A stretch of 64,000 bases of DNA from Stenotrophomonas sp. WZN-1 (GTDB lineage Bacteria; Pseudomonadota; Gammaproteobacteria; Xanthomonadales; Xanthomonadaceae), in NCBI RefSeq assembly GCF_002192255.1, contig NZ_CP021768.1, positions 1,444,001 through 1,508,000 on the forward strand, given 5' to 3'. The translations under genes and the position numbers were made by a program. The notes beneath the pieces are model-generated. The model searched no databases and had not been told where the DNA came from. It was given only the letters and a program-made list of their open reading frames with translations. Positions 36,012 to 45,420 of this stretch are shown here, piece after piece (position 1 is the stretch's first letter; the number at the start of each line of letters is the position of its first letter).

Positions 36012-37501
36012 ACCCGATCCCGCAATCCACTCTCCGCCGGTCCGGGCGCGCGCTGCTGGTATCAGCGCTGGCCCTGGCCCTGGCCGCCTGCGCCAGCAGT
36101 CGTGGCCTCAACCCGCAGGGCCACGTGCTCGACGTGGACAGCCTGCATAGCGAACGCACCCTGGCCGACACCGATCTGAGCGCCACCGGCTTCCCGGCGC
36201 AGGACTGGTGGAAGGCACTGGGCGATGCGCAGCTGGACGCGCTGGTTGCCGAGGGCCTGGCCGGTCACCCGAGCCTGGACGCCGCCGATGCGCGCCTGCG
36301 CCAGGCCCAGGCCCAGGTCGGCACCGCGCGTGCCGATGAGTTGCCCAGCCTGTCGGTGTCCGGTGGCTACACCGGCCTGCGCCTGCCCGAATCGATGGCC
36401 GGCAGCGAGATGGGTGGCCATTACGCTGGCAGCAGCCAGGTCGCGTTTGATTTCAGCTATGGCGTGGACCTGTGGGGCGGCAAGCGCGCTGCCTGGGAAG
36501 CCGCCGTGGATGGCGCGCATGCCGCCACCGTCGAAGCCCAGGCTGCACGCCTGAACCTGTCCACCGGCATTGCCCAGGCCTATGCCGATCTGGCTTACGC
36601 GTGGCAGCTCAACGACGTGGCCGAGGAAGAACTGACCCGTTCGCAGAAGTCGCTGCAGCTGACCCGCCAGCGCCGCAGCGCCGGCATCGACAGCGATCTG
36701 CAGGTGCGCCAGGCCGAGGCCCGCGTGCCGGCCGCGCAGCAGCAGGTATTGGCCGCACAGCAGCGCATCGACGCCGCCCGCACCGCGCTGGCCGCACTGG
36801 TCGGCAAGGGTCCGGACCGTGGCCTGTCGATCCAGCGACCGCAGCCGCTGAACCCGATGGCACTGCAGCTGCCGGGCGTGCTGCCCAGCGAACTGCTGGG
36901 CCGTCGTCCGGACATCGTGGCTGCGCGGTGGCGCGTGGAAGCGGCCGACAAGCAGATCAAGGTTGCCAGGACCAGGTTCTACCCGAGCTTCAACCTGACC
37001 GCGCTGGCCGGCGTGGTCGCCCCGAACGTGGGTGACCTGCTGAAGAGCAGCTCCACCTTCGCCTACATCGGCCCGGCGTTGAGCCTGCCGATCTTCGAAG
37101 GCGGCAAGCTGCGCGCCAACCTGGCCAACACCGATGCGCAGTACGACCTGGCGGTGGCCAACTACAACCAGACCGTGCTCGACGCGCTGCGCGACGTCGC
37201 CGACCAGGTCAACGCGGTGCGCTCGCTGGCACAGCAGGCGCACGCGCAGCAGCAGGCCGTGGACACCGCACGCTCGGCCTTCGACCTGGCCCAGCAGCGC
37301 TACCGCGCCGGCATCGGCAGCTACCTGGACGTGCTGACCGCGCAGTCCACCCTGCTGCAATCGCAGCAGCAGCTGGCCGGCCTGCGGTCGCAGCAGGTGC
37401 AGACCTCGGTGCGCCTGAGCAAGGCGCTGGGCGGTGGGTTCCAGCCCGCTGACGCCGACCGCGCACCGATCGCCTCCCATTCCGATTCCTCGCATTCCTG
37501 A
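36008..37501 (+). CDS. emrC: Outer-membrane efflux lipoprotein (TolC/OprM-type), EmrC-like
   Basis: This is a 497-residue outer-membrane factor that gives the tripartite pump its exit duct. The lipobox LAAC (signal LLVSALALALAAC) indicates lipidation. The NodT/OprM repeats are visible twice (QDWWKALGDAQLDALVAEGL; ELTRSQKSLQLTRQRRSAGIDSDLQVRQAEA; later SAFDLAQQRYRAGIGSYLDVLTAQSTLLQ). In E. coli emrAB lacks its own OMF, so inclusion of this gene is characteristic of the S. maltophilia locus. It overlaps the marR stop and precedes emrA by 11 nt. Confidence 0.9.
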   Translation: MNPIPQSTLRRSGRALLVSALALALAACASSRGLNPQGHVLDVDSLHSERTLADTDLSATGFPAQDWWKALGDAQLDALVAEGLAGHPSLDAADARLRQAQAQVGTARADELPSLSVSGGYTGLRLPESMAGSEMGGHYAGSSQVAFDFSYGVDLWGGKRAAWEAAVDGAHAATVEAQAARLNLSTGIAQAYADLAYAWQLNDVAEEELTRSQKSLQLTRQRRSAGIDSDLQVRQAEARVPAAQQQVLAAQQRIDAARTALAALVGKGPDRGLSIQRPQPLNPMALQLPGVLPSELLGRRPDIVAARWRVEAADKQIKVARTRFYPSFNLTALAGVVAPNVGDLLKSSSTFAYIGPALSLPIFEGGKLRANLANTDAQYDLAVANYNQTVLDALRDVADQVNAVRSLAQQAHAQQQAVDTARSAFDLAQQRYRAGIGSYLDVLTAQSTLLQSQQQLAGLRSQQVQTSVRLSKALGGGFQPADADRAPIASHSDSSHS

Positions 37502-37512
37502 AGACTTCCGCC

Positions 37513-38694
37513 ATGAGCCAGACCCAAGACACCGCGGCCCCGGCCGCCCCCAACCGTCGCGGCAACCTGCTGCGCGGCCTGTTCGTGATCGTCGTGCTGC
37601 TGCTTGCCGCACTGGCGCTGTGGTACTTCATGTTCGGCCGTTGGTTCGAAGAGACCGACGATGCCTACGTGCAGGGCAACCAGGTGCAGATCACCCCGCT
37701 GGTGGCCGGTACCGTGGTCGCCATCAATGCCGATGACGGCATGCGCGTGGAGCGCGGCCAGCTGCTGGTGCAGCTGGACCCCTCCGACACCTCGGTGGCG
37801 CTGCAGCAGGCCGAAGCCAACCTCGCCAAGACCGTGCGCCAGACCCGTGGCCTGTACCGCAGCGTGGAGGGCGCGCAGGCGGACTTGAACGCCCGCCAGG
37901 TGACCCTGAAGCGCGTGCGCGAAGATTTCGCCCGTCGCAAGGACCTGGCCGCCACCGGCGCCATCTCCAATGAAGAACTGGCCCACGCCCGCGATGAGCT
38001 GGCCGCTGCCGAAGCGGCCGTGGCCGGTTCGCGCGAGACGGTCGAGCGCAACCGCGCGCTGGTCGACGACACCGTGATCGCCACCCAGCCGGACGTGCAG
38101 GCCGCCGCCGCGCAGCTGCGCCAGGCCTTCCTCAACAACGCACGCGCCGGCATCGTCGCGCCGGTCACCGGCTACGTCGCCCGTCGTTCGGTGCAGGTGG
38201 GCCAGCGCGTGCAGCCGGGCAATGCCCTGATGGCCGTGGTGCCGACCGAGCAGATGTGGGTCGAGGCCAACTTCAAGGAAACCCAGCTGCGCCATATGCG
38301 CCTGGGCCAGGAAGTGGAGCTGAAGTCGGACCTGTACGCTGGTGACGTGAAGTACAAGGGCCGCATCCAGAGCCTGGGCCTGGGCACCGGCTCGGCGTTC
38401 TCGCTGCTGCCGGCGCAGAATGCCAGCGGCAACTGGATCAAGATCGTGCAGCGCGTGCCGGTGCGCATCGCCATCGATGCCAAGCAGCTGGCCGAACACC
38501 CGCTGCGCATCGGCCTGTCGATGAAGGCCGAAGTGAGCCTGCGCGACCAGAAGGGCGAAGTGCTGCCGAGCACCCCGGCCAAGGGCACGGTGTTCGACAC
38601 CGACGTGTATGCCAAGCAGCTGCATGATGCCGATGAGGTGATCCACACGATCATCCAGGGCAACCTGCCGCAGCAACAGGCGAAGGTGGGCTGA
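37513..38694 (+). CDS. emrA: Membrane-fusion (adaptor) protein EmrA
   Basis: EmrA bridges the inner-membrane MFS transporter and the outer-membrane channel. The 393-residue protein has one N-terminal membrane helix (LFVIVVLLLAALALWYFMF), then lipoyl half-motifs (QITPLVAGTVVAINADDGMRV), a long coiled-coil hairpin (residues about 90-200) and a beta-barrel with AGIVAPVTGYVARRSVQVGQRV. It is close to E. coli EmrA in length (390). A near-Shine-Dalgarno sequence and 11-nt spacing from emrC suggest coupling. Confidence 0.92.
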   Translation: MSQTQDTAAPAAPNRRGNLLRGLFVIVVLLLAALALWYFMFGRWFEETDDAYVQGNQVQITPLVAGTVVAINADDGMRVERGQLLVQLDPSDTSVALQQAEANLAKTVRQTRGLYRSVEGAQADLNARQVTLKRVREDFARRKDLAATGAISNEELAHARDELAAAEAAVAGSRETVERNRALVDDTVIATQPDVQAAAAQLRQAFLNNARAGIVAPVTGYVARRSVQVGQRVQPGNALMAVVPTEQMWVEANFKETQLRHMRLGQEVELKSDLYAGDVKYKGRIQSLGLGTGSAFSLLPAQNASGNWIKIVQRVPVRIAIDAKQLAEHPLRIGLSMKAEVSLRDQKGEVLPSTPAKGTVFDTDVYAKQLHDADEVIHTIIQGNLPQQQAKVG

Positions 38695-38701
38695 GGTCGC
38701 C

Positions 38702-40288
38702 ATGTCCGCACAAGCTCCAGCCGCGCCCGGCGCTCCGGGCGCCCCGGCGGCGCCGGGTGCGGCCTCCGGGTTCCTGCCACCCAGTGTCGCCCTGTGCACC
38801 GTGGGCCTGGCGATGGCGTCGTTCATGCAGGTGCTCGACACCACCATCGCCAACGTCTCGCTGCCGACCATCGCCGGTAACCTCGGCGCCAGTTCGCAGC
38901 AGGCGACCTGGGTCATCACCTCGTTCGCGGTCAGCACGGCCATCGCGCTGCCGCTGACCGGCTGGCTCAGCCGCCGCTTCGGCGAACGCAAGCTGTTCGT
39001 CTGGGCCACGCTGGCCTTCGTCATCACCTCGCTGCTGTGCGGCCTGGCGCAGAGCATGGGCATGCTGGTGCTGTCGCGTGCGCTGCAGGGCTTCGTGGCC
39101 GGCCCGATGTACCCGATCACGCAGTCGCTGCTGGTCTCGATCTATCCGCGCGAGAAACGCGGGCAAGCGCTGGCGCTGCTGGCGATGATCACGGTGGTGG
39201 CGCCCATCTGCGGTCCGATCCTCGGTGGCTGGATCACCGACAACTACAGCTGGGAATGGATCTTCCTGATCAATGTGCCGCTGGGCATCTTCGCCGCGCT
39301 GGTGGTGGGCAACCAGCTGAAGGGACGCCCGGAGCAGATCGAGAAGCCGAAGATGGACTACGTTGGCCTGATCACCCTGGTGATCGGCGTCGGTGCGCTG
39401 CAGCTGGTGCTCGATCTGGGCAACGACGAGGACTGGTTCTCGTCGATGAAGATCGTGGTGCTGGCCTGCGTGGCGGTGGTGACGTTGACGGTGTTCCTGA
39501 TCTGGGAACTGACCGACAAGGATCCGATCGTCGACCTGAAGCTGTTCCGTCATCGCAACTTCCGCGCCGGTACGCTGGCGATGGTGGTGGCCTACGCGGC
39601 GTTCTTCAGCGTGGCCCTGCTGATTCCGCAGTGGCTGCAGCGTGACATGGGCTACACCGCGATCTGGGCAGGCCTGGCGACCGCACCGATCGGCATCCTG
39701 CCGGTGATCATGACGCCATTCGTGGGCAAGTACGCATCGCGCTTCGACATGCGCATGCTGGCCACGGTGGCCTTCATCGTGCTGTCGATGACCAGCTTCC
39801 TGCGATCGAACTTCAACCTGCAGGTGGACTACATGCACGTGGCCGGCGTACAGCTGATCATGGGCATCGGCGTCGCGCTGTTCTTCATGCCTGTGCTGCA
39901 GATCCTGCTGTCGGACCTGGATGGTCGCGAGATCGCGGCGGGCTCCGGCCTGGCCACGTTCCTGCGCACGCTGGGCGGCAGCTTCGCGGCGTCGCTGACG
40001 ACGTGGCTGTGGGCGCGGCGCACCCAGGTGCACCATGCCGACCTGACCGAGCACATCTCTGCCTATCAGCCGGGCATGCAGGAGCAGGTCACGGCGATGG
40101 GGCAGGGCGACCTGCAACACGGCGCAGCGGTACTGAACAACATGATCAACCACCAGGCGTCGCAGATGGGCTTCAACGACATCTTCTTCCTGCTGGGCTG
40201 GATCTTTCTGGCGATCATCGCGTTCCTGTGGCTGGCCAAACCGCCGTTCGGGGCGGGTGCGGGTGCAGCCGCCGGTGGCGGGCACTGA
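38702..40288 (+). CDS. emrB: MFS multidrug transporter EmrB (DHA2 family)
   Basis: EmrB is the 14-helix proton-driven pump; the known S. maltophilia EmrCAB exports hydrophobic agents such as CCCP-type uncouplers and some antibiotics. The 528-residue protein shows motif A (LSRRFGERKLF), the DHA2 motif PTIAGNLGASSQQATWVITSF and the motif C-like LLAMITVVAPICGPILGG. It begins 7 nt after emrA. A strong terminator lies 57 nt downstream, closing the emrRCAB unit. The N-terminal Pro/Ala/Gly run (about 20 residues) is unusual for E. coli EmrB. Confidence 0.92.
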   Translation: MSAQAPAAPGAPGAPAAPGAASGFLPPSVALCTVGLAMASFMQVLDTTIANVSLPTIAGNLGASSQQATWVITSFAVSTAIALPLTGWLSRRFGERKLFVWATLAFVITSLLCGLAQSMGMLVLSRALQGFVAGPMYPITQSLLVSIYPREKRGQALALLAMITVVAPICGPILGGWITDNYSWEWIFLINVPLGIFAALVVGNQLKGRPEQIEKPKMDYVGLITLVIGVGALQLVLDLGNDEDWFSSMKIVVLACVAVVTLTVFLIWELTDKDPIVDLKLFRHRNFRAGTLAMVVAYAAFFSVALLIPQWLQRDMGYTAIWAGLATAPIGILPVIMTPFVGKYASRFDMRMLATVAFIVLSMTSFLRSNFNLQVDYMHVAGVQLIMGIGVALFFMPVLQILLSDLDGREIAAGSGLATFLRTLGGSFAASLTTWLWARRTQVHHADLTEHISAYQPGMQEQVTAMGQGDLQHGAAVLNNMINHQASQMGFNDIFFLLGWIFLAIIAFLWLAKPPFGAGAGAAAGGGH

Positions 40289-40308
40289 CCGGCGGCGTTC
40301 CCGCCAAA

Positions 40309-40415
40309 TGCAACCACGCATGGCGTGGATCTACTGGAATGCAGAAACCCCGCCGGAAGGCGGGGTTTTTGTTTGGAGCGTTGTGCAATCCGGTGGATCC
40401 ACGCCATGCGTGGAT
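40309..40415. repeat. Two related ATCCACGC/GCGTGGAT palindromes flanking the emr terminator
   Basis: ACCACGCATGGCGTGGATC (around 40311-40331) and GGATCCACGCCATGCGTGGA (40395-40414) are facing versions of one palindrome family, also seen at 57035-57057. They lie either side of the emrB terminator. Confidence 0.6.
40345..40374 (+). terminator. Intrinsic terminator of emrRCAB
   Basis: A perfect 10-bp stem (AAACCCCGCC / GGCGGGGTTT) with loop GGAA is followed by T5-G-T3. Confidence 0.92.
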
Positions 40416-40454
40416 GAGCGTCGCCATCGCGTCGACATGGCAGACCCCGGAAAC

Positions 40455-40478
40455 GAAAAAACCCGCTTTCGCGGGTTT
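40455..40478 (-). terminator. Terminator of tRNA-Leu copy 1
   Basis: An 8-bp stem (AAACCCGC / GCGGGTTT), loop TTTC, is followed on the minus strand by a U-run (40455-40460). It lies 16 nt after the tRNA 3' end. Confidence 0.88.
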
Positions 40479-40493
40479 GATCATCTTGAGTCG

Positions 40494-40578
<85 letters not shown>

Positions 40579-40628
40579 GACTCAGGAGACGAATTATGGG
40601 GAACGACAGGGGATGTGTCAACAACATT

Positions 40629-41528
40629 TCACACTTTTTTCTGTGGCTGCACGCCGAGGTGATGCAGCAGGCTGCGCATCGCTGGTGACAGTTGCGTCCA
40701 CTCGGCGAAACACGCACACAGGCGACGTTGTGCCCACGCATCGGAGAGCGGTATGCCAACCGTGTGCGTGCTGCGCCGATGCTGGCGCGCCATGGTCCGC
40801 GGCACGATGCCGACGCCGATGCCGTGGCCGACCATGATGCACACGCCTTCGAAGGTCTTCATGCGGATGCGCACATCCAGGTGGCGCCCGATGTCGCGCG
40901 CCTGGTCCTCGATGTAGGTCTGCAGTGCATTGCCATCGGCGAGGGCAACGAAGGTCTCGCCGGCAACCTCGGCGAAGGTCACGCTGCGCCGCGAGGCGAG
41001 GCGGTGTTCGGCCGGCAGCAGCATCACCAGCGGGTCTTCGGCGACCACATGCTGCTGCAGGCCGGCGGCGTCGACCGCGTCACTGATGATGCCGGCCTCG
41101 GCCTGGCCGGCACCGATCGCGCGTACGACTTCGGGGCTGGTGCGCTCGATCAGTTCGACATGCAGGCGCGGGCGTTCGGCCAGCCACGGTGCGAGCCGCG
41201 CGGGCAGGTAGTTGGTCAGCGCGGCCGTATTGGCATACAGATGCAGGGTGCCGCGCGCGCCATGCGCGAACGCCTGCAGTTCGCCACGCAGCTGTGCCTG
41301 CTGCTGCAGGATCAGACGTGCATGGTGGGCGAGGGCGGCGCCGGCTTCGGTCAGGCTGACGCCACGTGGATGCCGGTCCAGCAGCGGGGTGCCGGCATCG
41401 GCTTCGATCGTGCGCAGGCGTTCGCTGGCCGAACCCAGGGCCAGGTTCGCCTGCGCTGCACCGGCGGTGATGCTGCCCGCTTCGGCAATCGCCAGGAACA
41501 GCCGCAGGTCGGCAATGTCCATCCGCAT
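40629..41528 (-). CDS. LysR-family transcriptional regulator
   Basis: This is a 299-residue LTTR with the N-terminal winged HTH (DLRLFLAIAEAGSITAGAAQANLALGSASERLRTIEADAGTPLLDRH) and a periplasmic-binding-like effector domain (GTLHLYANTAALTNYLPARLAPWL onward). It is divergent from the TauE/SafE-type transporter gene 99 nt away. That is the classic layout of an LTTR controlling its neighbour, so it is probably the transporter's regulator. The effector is unknown. The pair lies between two tRNA-Leu genes. Confidence 0.92.
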   Translation of the reverse strand: MRMDIADLRLFLAIAEAGSITAGAAQANLALGSASERLRTIEADAGTPLLDRHPRGVSLTEAGAALAHHARLILQQQAQLRGELQAFAHGARGTLHLYANTAALTNYLPARLAPWLAERPRLHVELIERTSPEVVRAIGAGQAEAGIISDAVDAAGLQQHVVAEDPLVMLLPAEHRLASRRSVTFAEVAGETFVALADGNALQTYIEDQARDIGRHLDVRIRMKTFEGVCIMVGHGIGVGIVPRTMARQHRRSTHTVGIPLSDAWAQRRLCACFAEWTQLSPAMRSLLHHLGVQPQKKV

Positions 41529-41627
41529 GTGATGCCCTCATCGCAACGCCCGAGCCTTCGGGTCAGCCGAAGGCGGGGCCGGGAAGACCGCATTGTGCGC
41601 CGGGCGGCGGCCCGATCCAATGAAGGC

Positions 41628-42374
41628 ATGAATGAATCGATGTACTTCTACGTGCTGCTGGTGGTGGTGTTCGTGCTGGCTGGCGTGGTCAAGGGCGTGA
41701 CGGGGATGGGGCTGCCGACGGTGGCGATGGGCCTGCTCGGTGGCGCGCTGTCGCCGGTGGCGGCGGCGTCGATGCTGTTCATTCCAACTTTCGTCACCAA
41801 TGCGTGGCAGCTGCTGTCCGGGCCGTCACTGGGCCACATCGTGCGACGCCTGTGGCCGATGATGCTGGCCGTTGTGGTAGTGACGCTGGGTTCGGCCGCG
41901 TTGCTGGTGCGGGTCGATCGCACCTGGTCGCGCGTGGCGTTGGGCGTGGCGCTGGTGGTCTACGCGGCGTATGCGCTGCTCGCGCCGGTGTTCCGCGTAC
42001 CGCAGCGGCGCGAGCGTTGGCTGGGGCCGCTGGTGGGTGCGCTGTCCGGTGTGGTGACGGGTGCGACGGGTGTGTTCGTGATGCCGGCGGTGCCGTACCT
42101 GCAGTCGCTGGGGCTGCAGCGCGAGGAGCTGGTGCAGGCGCTCGGGCTGGCGTTCACCGTGTCGACGATTGCGCTGACCACGGGCCTGGTGCTGCACGGT
42201 GCGTTCGGCATCCAGCAACTCGGCCTGAGTGCGCTGGCGGTGCTTCCGGCGCTGCTGGGCATGTGGCTGGGCCAGGTGATCCGGCAGCGGATCAGTGCGC
42301 GCGTGTTCCGCGGCTGTTTTCTCGGGTTCCTGCTGCTGCTTGGGCTGGAGCTGGTGCTGCGGCCGTTGTTCTGA
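41628..42374 (+). CDS. Sulfite exporter TauE/SafE-type (TSUP) membrane protein
   Basis: This is a 248-residue protein with about eight hydrophobic segments and the TSUP repeats: VVKGVTGMGLPTVAMGLLGGALSPVAAASMLFIP in the first half and GVVTGATGVFVMPAVPYLQSLGLQREELVQALGL in the second. The family exports sulfite, sulfoacetate or related anions. The substrate here is not identifiable. The ATG at 41628 is preceded by GAAGG; the frame is open far upstream on the antisense of the LysR gene, which is not coding. Confidence 0.88.
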   Translation: MNESMYFYVLLVVVFVLAGVVKGVTGMGLPTVAMGLLGGALSPVAAASMLFIPTFVTNAWQLLSGPSLGHIVRRLWPMMLAVVVVTLGSAALLVRVDRTWSRVALGVALVVYAAYALLAPVFRVPQRRERWLGPLVGALSGVVTGATGVFVMPAVPYLQSLGLQREELVQALGLAFTVSTIALTTGLVLHGAFGIQQLGLSALAVLPALLGMWLGQVIRQRISARVFRGCFLGFLLLLGLELVLRPLF

Positions 42375-42417
42375 TGGTGTTCGCGGCCGGCTCTACAAAA
42401 GCTCGAATCACGGGCAA

Positions 42418-42446
42418 GAAAAAACCCGCTTGCGCGGGTTGTTTTC
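42418..42446. terminator. Terminator of tRNA-Leu copy 2, possibly bidirectional
   Basis: A 7-bp stem (AACCCGC / GCGGGTT) with loop TTGC has an A-run on the left (U-run on the minus strand) and TTGTTTT on the right. It could also end the TSUP gene. Confidence 0.8.
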
Positions 42447-42456
42447 TTTCTCGACA

Positions 42457-42543
42457 TGGTGCCCAGGAGAGGACTCGAACCTCCACGAAGTTGCCCCCGC
42501 TAGCACCTGAAGCTAGTGCGTCTACCAATTCCGCCACCTGGGC
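42457..42543 (-). tRNA. tRNA-Leu (anticodon CAG), copy 2
   Basis: This 87-nt class II tRNA shares the acceptor stem, D-arm and T-arm with copies 1 and 3, but its anticodon stem is CTAGC/GCTAG and the variable arm differs (two bases longer). Anticodon CAG is complementary to 42507-42509. CCA is encoded. Confidence 0.95.
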
Positions 42544-42623
42544 GTCGAGGAGCGAGATTATGGGGTGTTGTTATGGGGGTGTCAATACTTTTTGCAGGAC
42601 CGATCCCGGCGCCGGATGACAGG

Positions 42624-42650
42624 CAAAAAAAATCCCCGCCGAAGCGAGGA
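42624..42650 (-). terminator. Terminator of tRNA-Leu copy 3
   Basis: A 7-bp stem with one G-U pair (TCCTCGC / GCGGGGA on the minus strand), tetraloop TTCG, is followed by eight U residues. Confidence 0.85.
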
Positions 42651-42659
42651 GTTTTTCGT

Positions 42660-42744
<85 letters not shown>

Positions 42745-42872
42745 GTTCCAGAGGCGCAATTGTGAAGATGAATCCGCAGGCTGTCAACGACTTCCTGAAT
42801 ATTTTTCATGCAAGGCCTTCAAGGCGGCCGCTGACCCGTTCTGCACGCCGTCAGCGGCTACCATGTAGGGCG

Positions 42873-45332
42873 ATGACTACCAAAAAACCAAGCAAGGGCG
42901 GGAGCACGTCCCGCAGCCAGGCCCCGAAGAAGGGCGCCAAGACGGGCGCAGCCCGCACCCCCAAGCCGGGCAAGCCGTTGCCGGGCTGGTTCCCCGAATT
43001 GAATGACGGCGGTGCACCGCCGCGAGGCCGCAAGGCGCGTAGTACCGACGCCCCGGGCCCGGCACCGGGCCGCAAGCTGCCGCCGACCGGCAAGGAGATC
43101 GACGATCCCTATGCCGCCCGCGAAGCCGAGAAATACGAACAGCCCATCGCCAGCCGCGAGGCCATCCTGGCCCTGCTGGAGCGCTGCGAAGGGCCGCAGA
43201 CTGCTGAAGAACTAGGCGCGCGCCTGGGCTTGACCGCACCGGACCGGGCCGAGGCGCTGTCGCGCCGGCTCGGCGCCATGGTCCGCGATGGCCAGCTGGT
43301 GCAGAACCGCCGGGGCGGTTTCGCTCCGATCCAGACACTGAACCTGGTCACCGGCGTGGTGATCGCCAACCCGGAAGGGTTCGGCTTCCTGCGCCCGGTC
43401 GAAGGCGGCGACGACCTGTTCCTGCCGCCGTATGAGATGCGCAAGGTGATGCACGGCGACAAGGTGCTGGCCCGCGTGACCGGCATCGATCACCGCGGCC
43501 GTCGCGAAGGCAGCATCGCCCGTGTGCTCGAACGCGGCATGACCCGCCTGATCGGCCGCTTCAGCATCGAGATGGGCATCAACTATGTGGTGCCCGACGA
43601 CAAGCGCGTGCAGCGCAACGTGCAGGTGCCGCCGGACCAGACCGGTGGTGCACGCGACGGCCAGCTGGTGGTCTGCGAACTGACCCAGGCGCCGGACAGC
43701 CGCCGTCCGCCGATCGGCCGCATCATCGCCGTGCTGGGCGACAAGCTGACCGCGTCGCTGGTGGTGGAGACCGCCATCCACGGCCACGAGCTGCCGTTCG
43801 AGTTCCCGCAGGAGGTGCTGGACGAAGCGGCCTCGGTGCCGCTGGTGGTCGAGCCCGCAATGATCGGCGACCGCGTCGACCTGCGCAGCACGCCGCTGGT
43901 CACCATCGACGGTGAGGATGCCAAGGACTTCGACGACGCGGTGTACTGCGAGCCGAATGCCGAGGGTTTCCGCCTGGTGGTGGCGATCGCCGATGTCTCG
44001 AACTACGTGCGCCCCGGCACGCCGCTGGATGAGGAGGCGCAGAAGCGCGCCACTTCGGTGTACTTCCCGGGCTTCGTGGTGCCGATGCTGCCGGAGACGC
44101 TGTCCAACGGCATCTGCTCGCTGATGCCGAAGGTCGACCGCATGTGCTTTGTCTGCGACATGCAGATCGACCGCGATGGCCTGGTCACGCATTCGCGCTT
44201 CTACGAGGCGGTGATGAACTCGCATGCGCGCCTGACTTACACCCAGGTGTGGAAGGCGGTGGGCGAGGACGATGCCGATACCAAGGCCTGGATGGGCGAC
44301 CTGCTGCCGCAGGTGCAGCGCCTGCACCAGCTGTACAAGGTGCTGTCCAAGGCACGCGCCAAGCGCGGTGCCATCGAGTTCGAAAGCAGCGAAGTGCGCT
44401 TCGTGCTGGACAACCGCGGTGAAGTGACCCAGGCCGGCATGCTGGTGCGCAACGATGCACACAAGCTGATCGAGGAGTGCATGATCGCGGCCAACGTCGA
44501 GGCGGCCAGGTACCTGCTGTCGCGCCATGTGCCGGCGCCGTACCGCATCCATGAAAAGCCGCCGGAAACCAAGTACGCCGACCTGCTGGAATTCCTCAAG
44601 GAGTTCAAGCTGAGCCTGCCGCCGTGGTCGAAGGTGCGCCCGGGCGATTACACCAAGCTGCTGAAGAAGATCCGCGACCGCCCCGATGCCACGCTGCTGG
44701 AATCGGTGCTGCTGCGCAGCCAGAGCCTGGCCATCTACAGCCCGGAGAACCATGGCCACTTCGGCCTGGCGCTGGAGGCGTACGCGCACTTCACCTCGCC
44801 GATCCGCCGTTACCCCGATCTGCTGGTGCACCGCGCGATCAAGCACGCGTTGTCCGGCAAGCCGCTGGACAAGTTCACCTACAACGCGCGCGAAATGGCG
44901 GCCCTGGCGCTGCAGTGTTCCGAGCGCGAGCGTCGTGCCGACGAAGCCGAGCGCGAAGTCGACGAGCGTTACCGCGCGGCGTGGATGGAAAAGCACGTGG
45001 GCGGCCAGTTCGACGGCGTGATCAGCGGCGTAACCAGTTTCGGCCTGTTCGTGGAACTGGACGAGTCGAAGGTGCAGGGCCTGGTGCATGTGACCCAGCT
45101 GCCGCAGGACTATTACAAGTTCGACGCCACCCGCAAGACGCTGACCGGCGAACGCCGTGGCAGCAGCTATCGGCTGGGCGACCGCGTGCGCATCCTGGTG
45201 CTGAAGGCCAGCATGGAAGAGCGCAAGATCGACTTCCGCCTGGTCGAGCACAAGGGTGAGGATGAAGGAGATGGCCTGCCGCCGCTGCCCGAGCGTGGCA
45301 AGCCGGCCAAGCGCACCAAGAAGCAATATTGA
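42873..45332 (+). CDS. rnr: Ribonuclease R
   Basis: RNase R is a processive 3'-5' exoribonuclease that degrades structured RNA and matures or clears rRNA and tmRNA-tagged messages. The 819-residue protein has a basic, low-complexity N-terminus (about 75 residues), a winged-helix region (SREAILALLERCEGPQTAEELGARLGL), cold-shock domains, the RNB catalytic domain with TIDGEDAKDFDDAVY (metal-binding Asp cluster), the FTSPIRRYPDLLVHR motif, and a C-terminal S1 domain (GVTSFGLFVELDESKVQGLVH) with a charged tail. The ATG at 42873 follows AGGGC. The in-frame extension upstream overlaps a tRNA gene and is rejected. Confidence 0.96.
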   Translation: MTTKKPSKGGSTSRSQAPKKGAKTGAARTPKPGKPLPGWFPELNDGGAPPRGRKARSTDAPGPAPGRKLPPTGKEIDDPYAAREAEKYEQPIASREAILALLERCEGPQTAEELGARLGLTAPDRAEALSRRLGAMVRDGQLVQNRRGGFAPIQTLNLVTGVVIANPEGFGFLRPVEGGDDLFLPPYEMRKVMHGDKVLARVTGIDHRGRREGSIARVLERGMTRLIGRFSIEMGINYVVPDDKRVQRNVQVPPDQTGGARDGQLVVCELTQAPDSRRPPIGRIIAVLGDKLTASLVVETAIHGHELPFEFPQEVLDEAASVPLVVEPAMIGDRVDLRSTPLVTIDGEDAKDFDDAVYCEPNAEGFRLVVAIADVSNYVRPGTPLDEEAQKRATSVYFPGFVVPMLPETLSNGICSLMPKVDRMCFVCDMQIDRDGLVTHSRFYEAVMNSHARLTYTQVWKAVGEDDADTKAWMGDLLPQVQRLHQLYKVLSKARAKRGAIEFESSEVRFVLDNRGEVTQAGMLVRNDAHKLIEECMIAANVEAARYLLSRHVPAPYRIHEKPPETKYADLLEFLKEFKLSLPPWSKVRPGDYTKLLKKIRDRPDATLLESVLLRSQSLAIYSPENHGHFGLALEAYAHFTSPIRRYPDLLVHRAIKHALSGKPLDKFTYNAREMAALALQCSERERRADEAEREVDERYRAAWMEKHVGGQFDGVISGVTSFGLFVELDESKVQGLVHVTQLPQDYYKFDATRKTLTGERRGSSYRLGDRVRILVLKASMEERKIDFRLVEHKGEDEGDGLPPLPERGKPAKRTKKQY

Positions 45333-45340
45333 TGAAAGGC

Positions 45341-45399
45341 GTGCCGACCAACGGTCGGCACCCACCGCTCGTCAGGTGGGTGTCGACCTTGGTCGACAC
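45341..45399. repeat. Inverted pair of SMAG-like GTGG palindromes
   Basis: 45341-45366 (minus orientation, GTGCCGACC arms) and 45375-45399 (plus, GTGTCGACC arms) face each other between rnr and the GFA-family gene. Confidence 0.75.
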
Positions 45400-45420
45400 G
45401 ATCTTCTGGAGGAACTCACC

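Noticed and set aside
40309..40415. Phage attachment site next to tRNA-Leu
   Set aside because: The palindromes recur elsewhere in the window and there is no integrase or tRNA 3'-end duplication.
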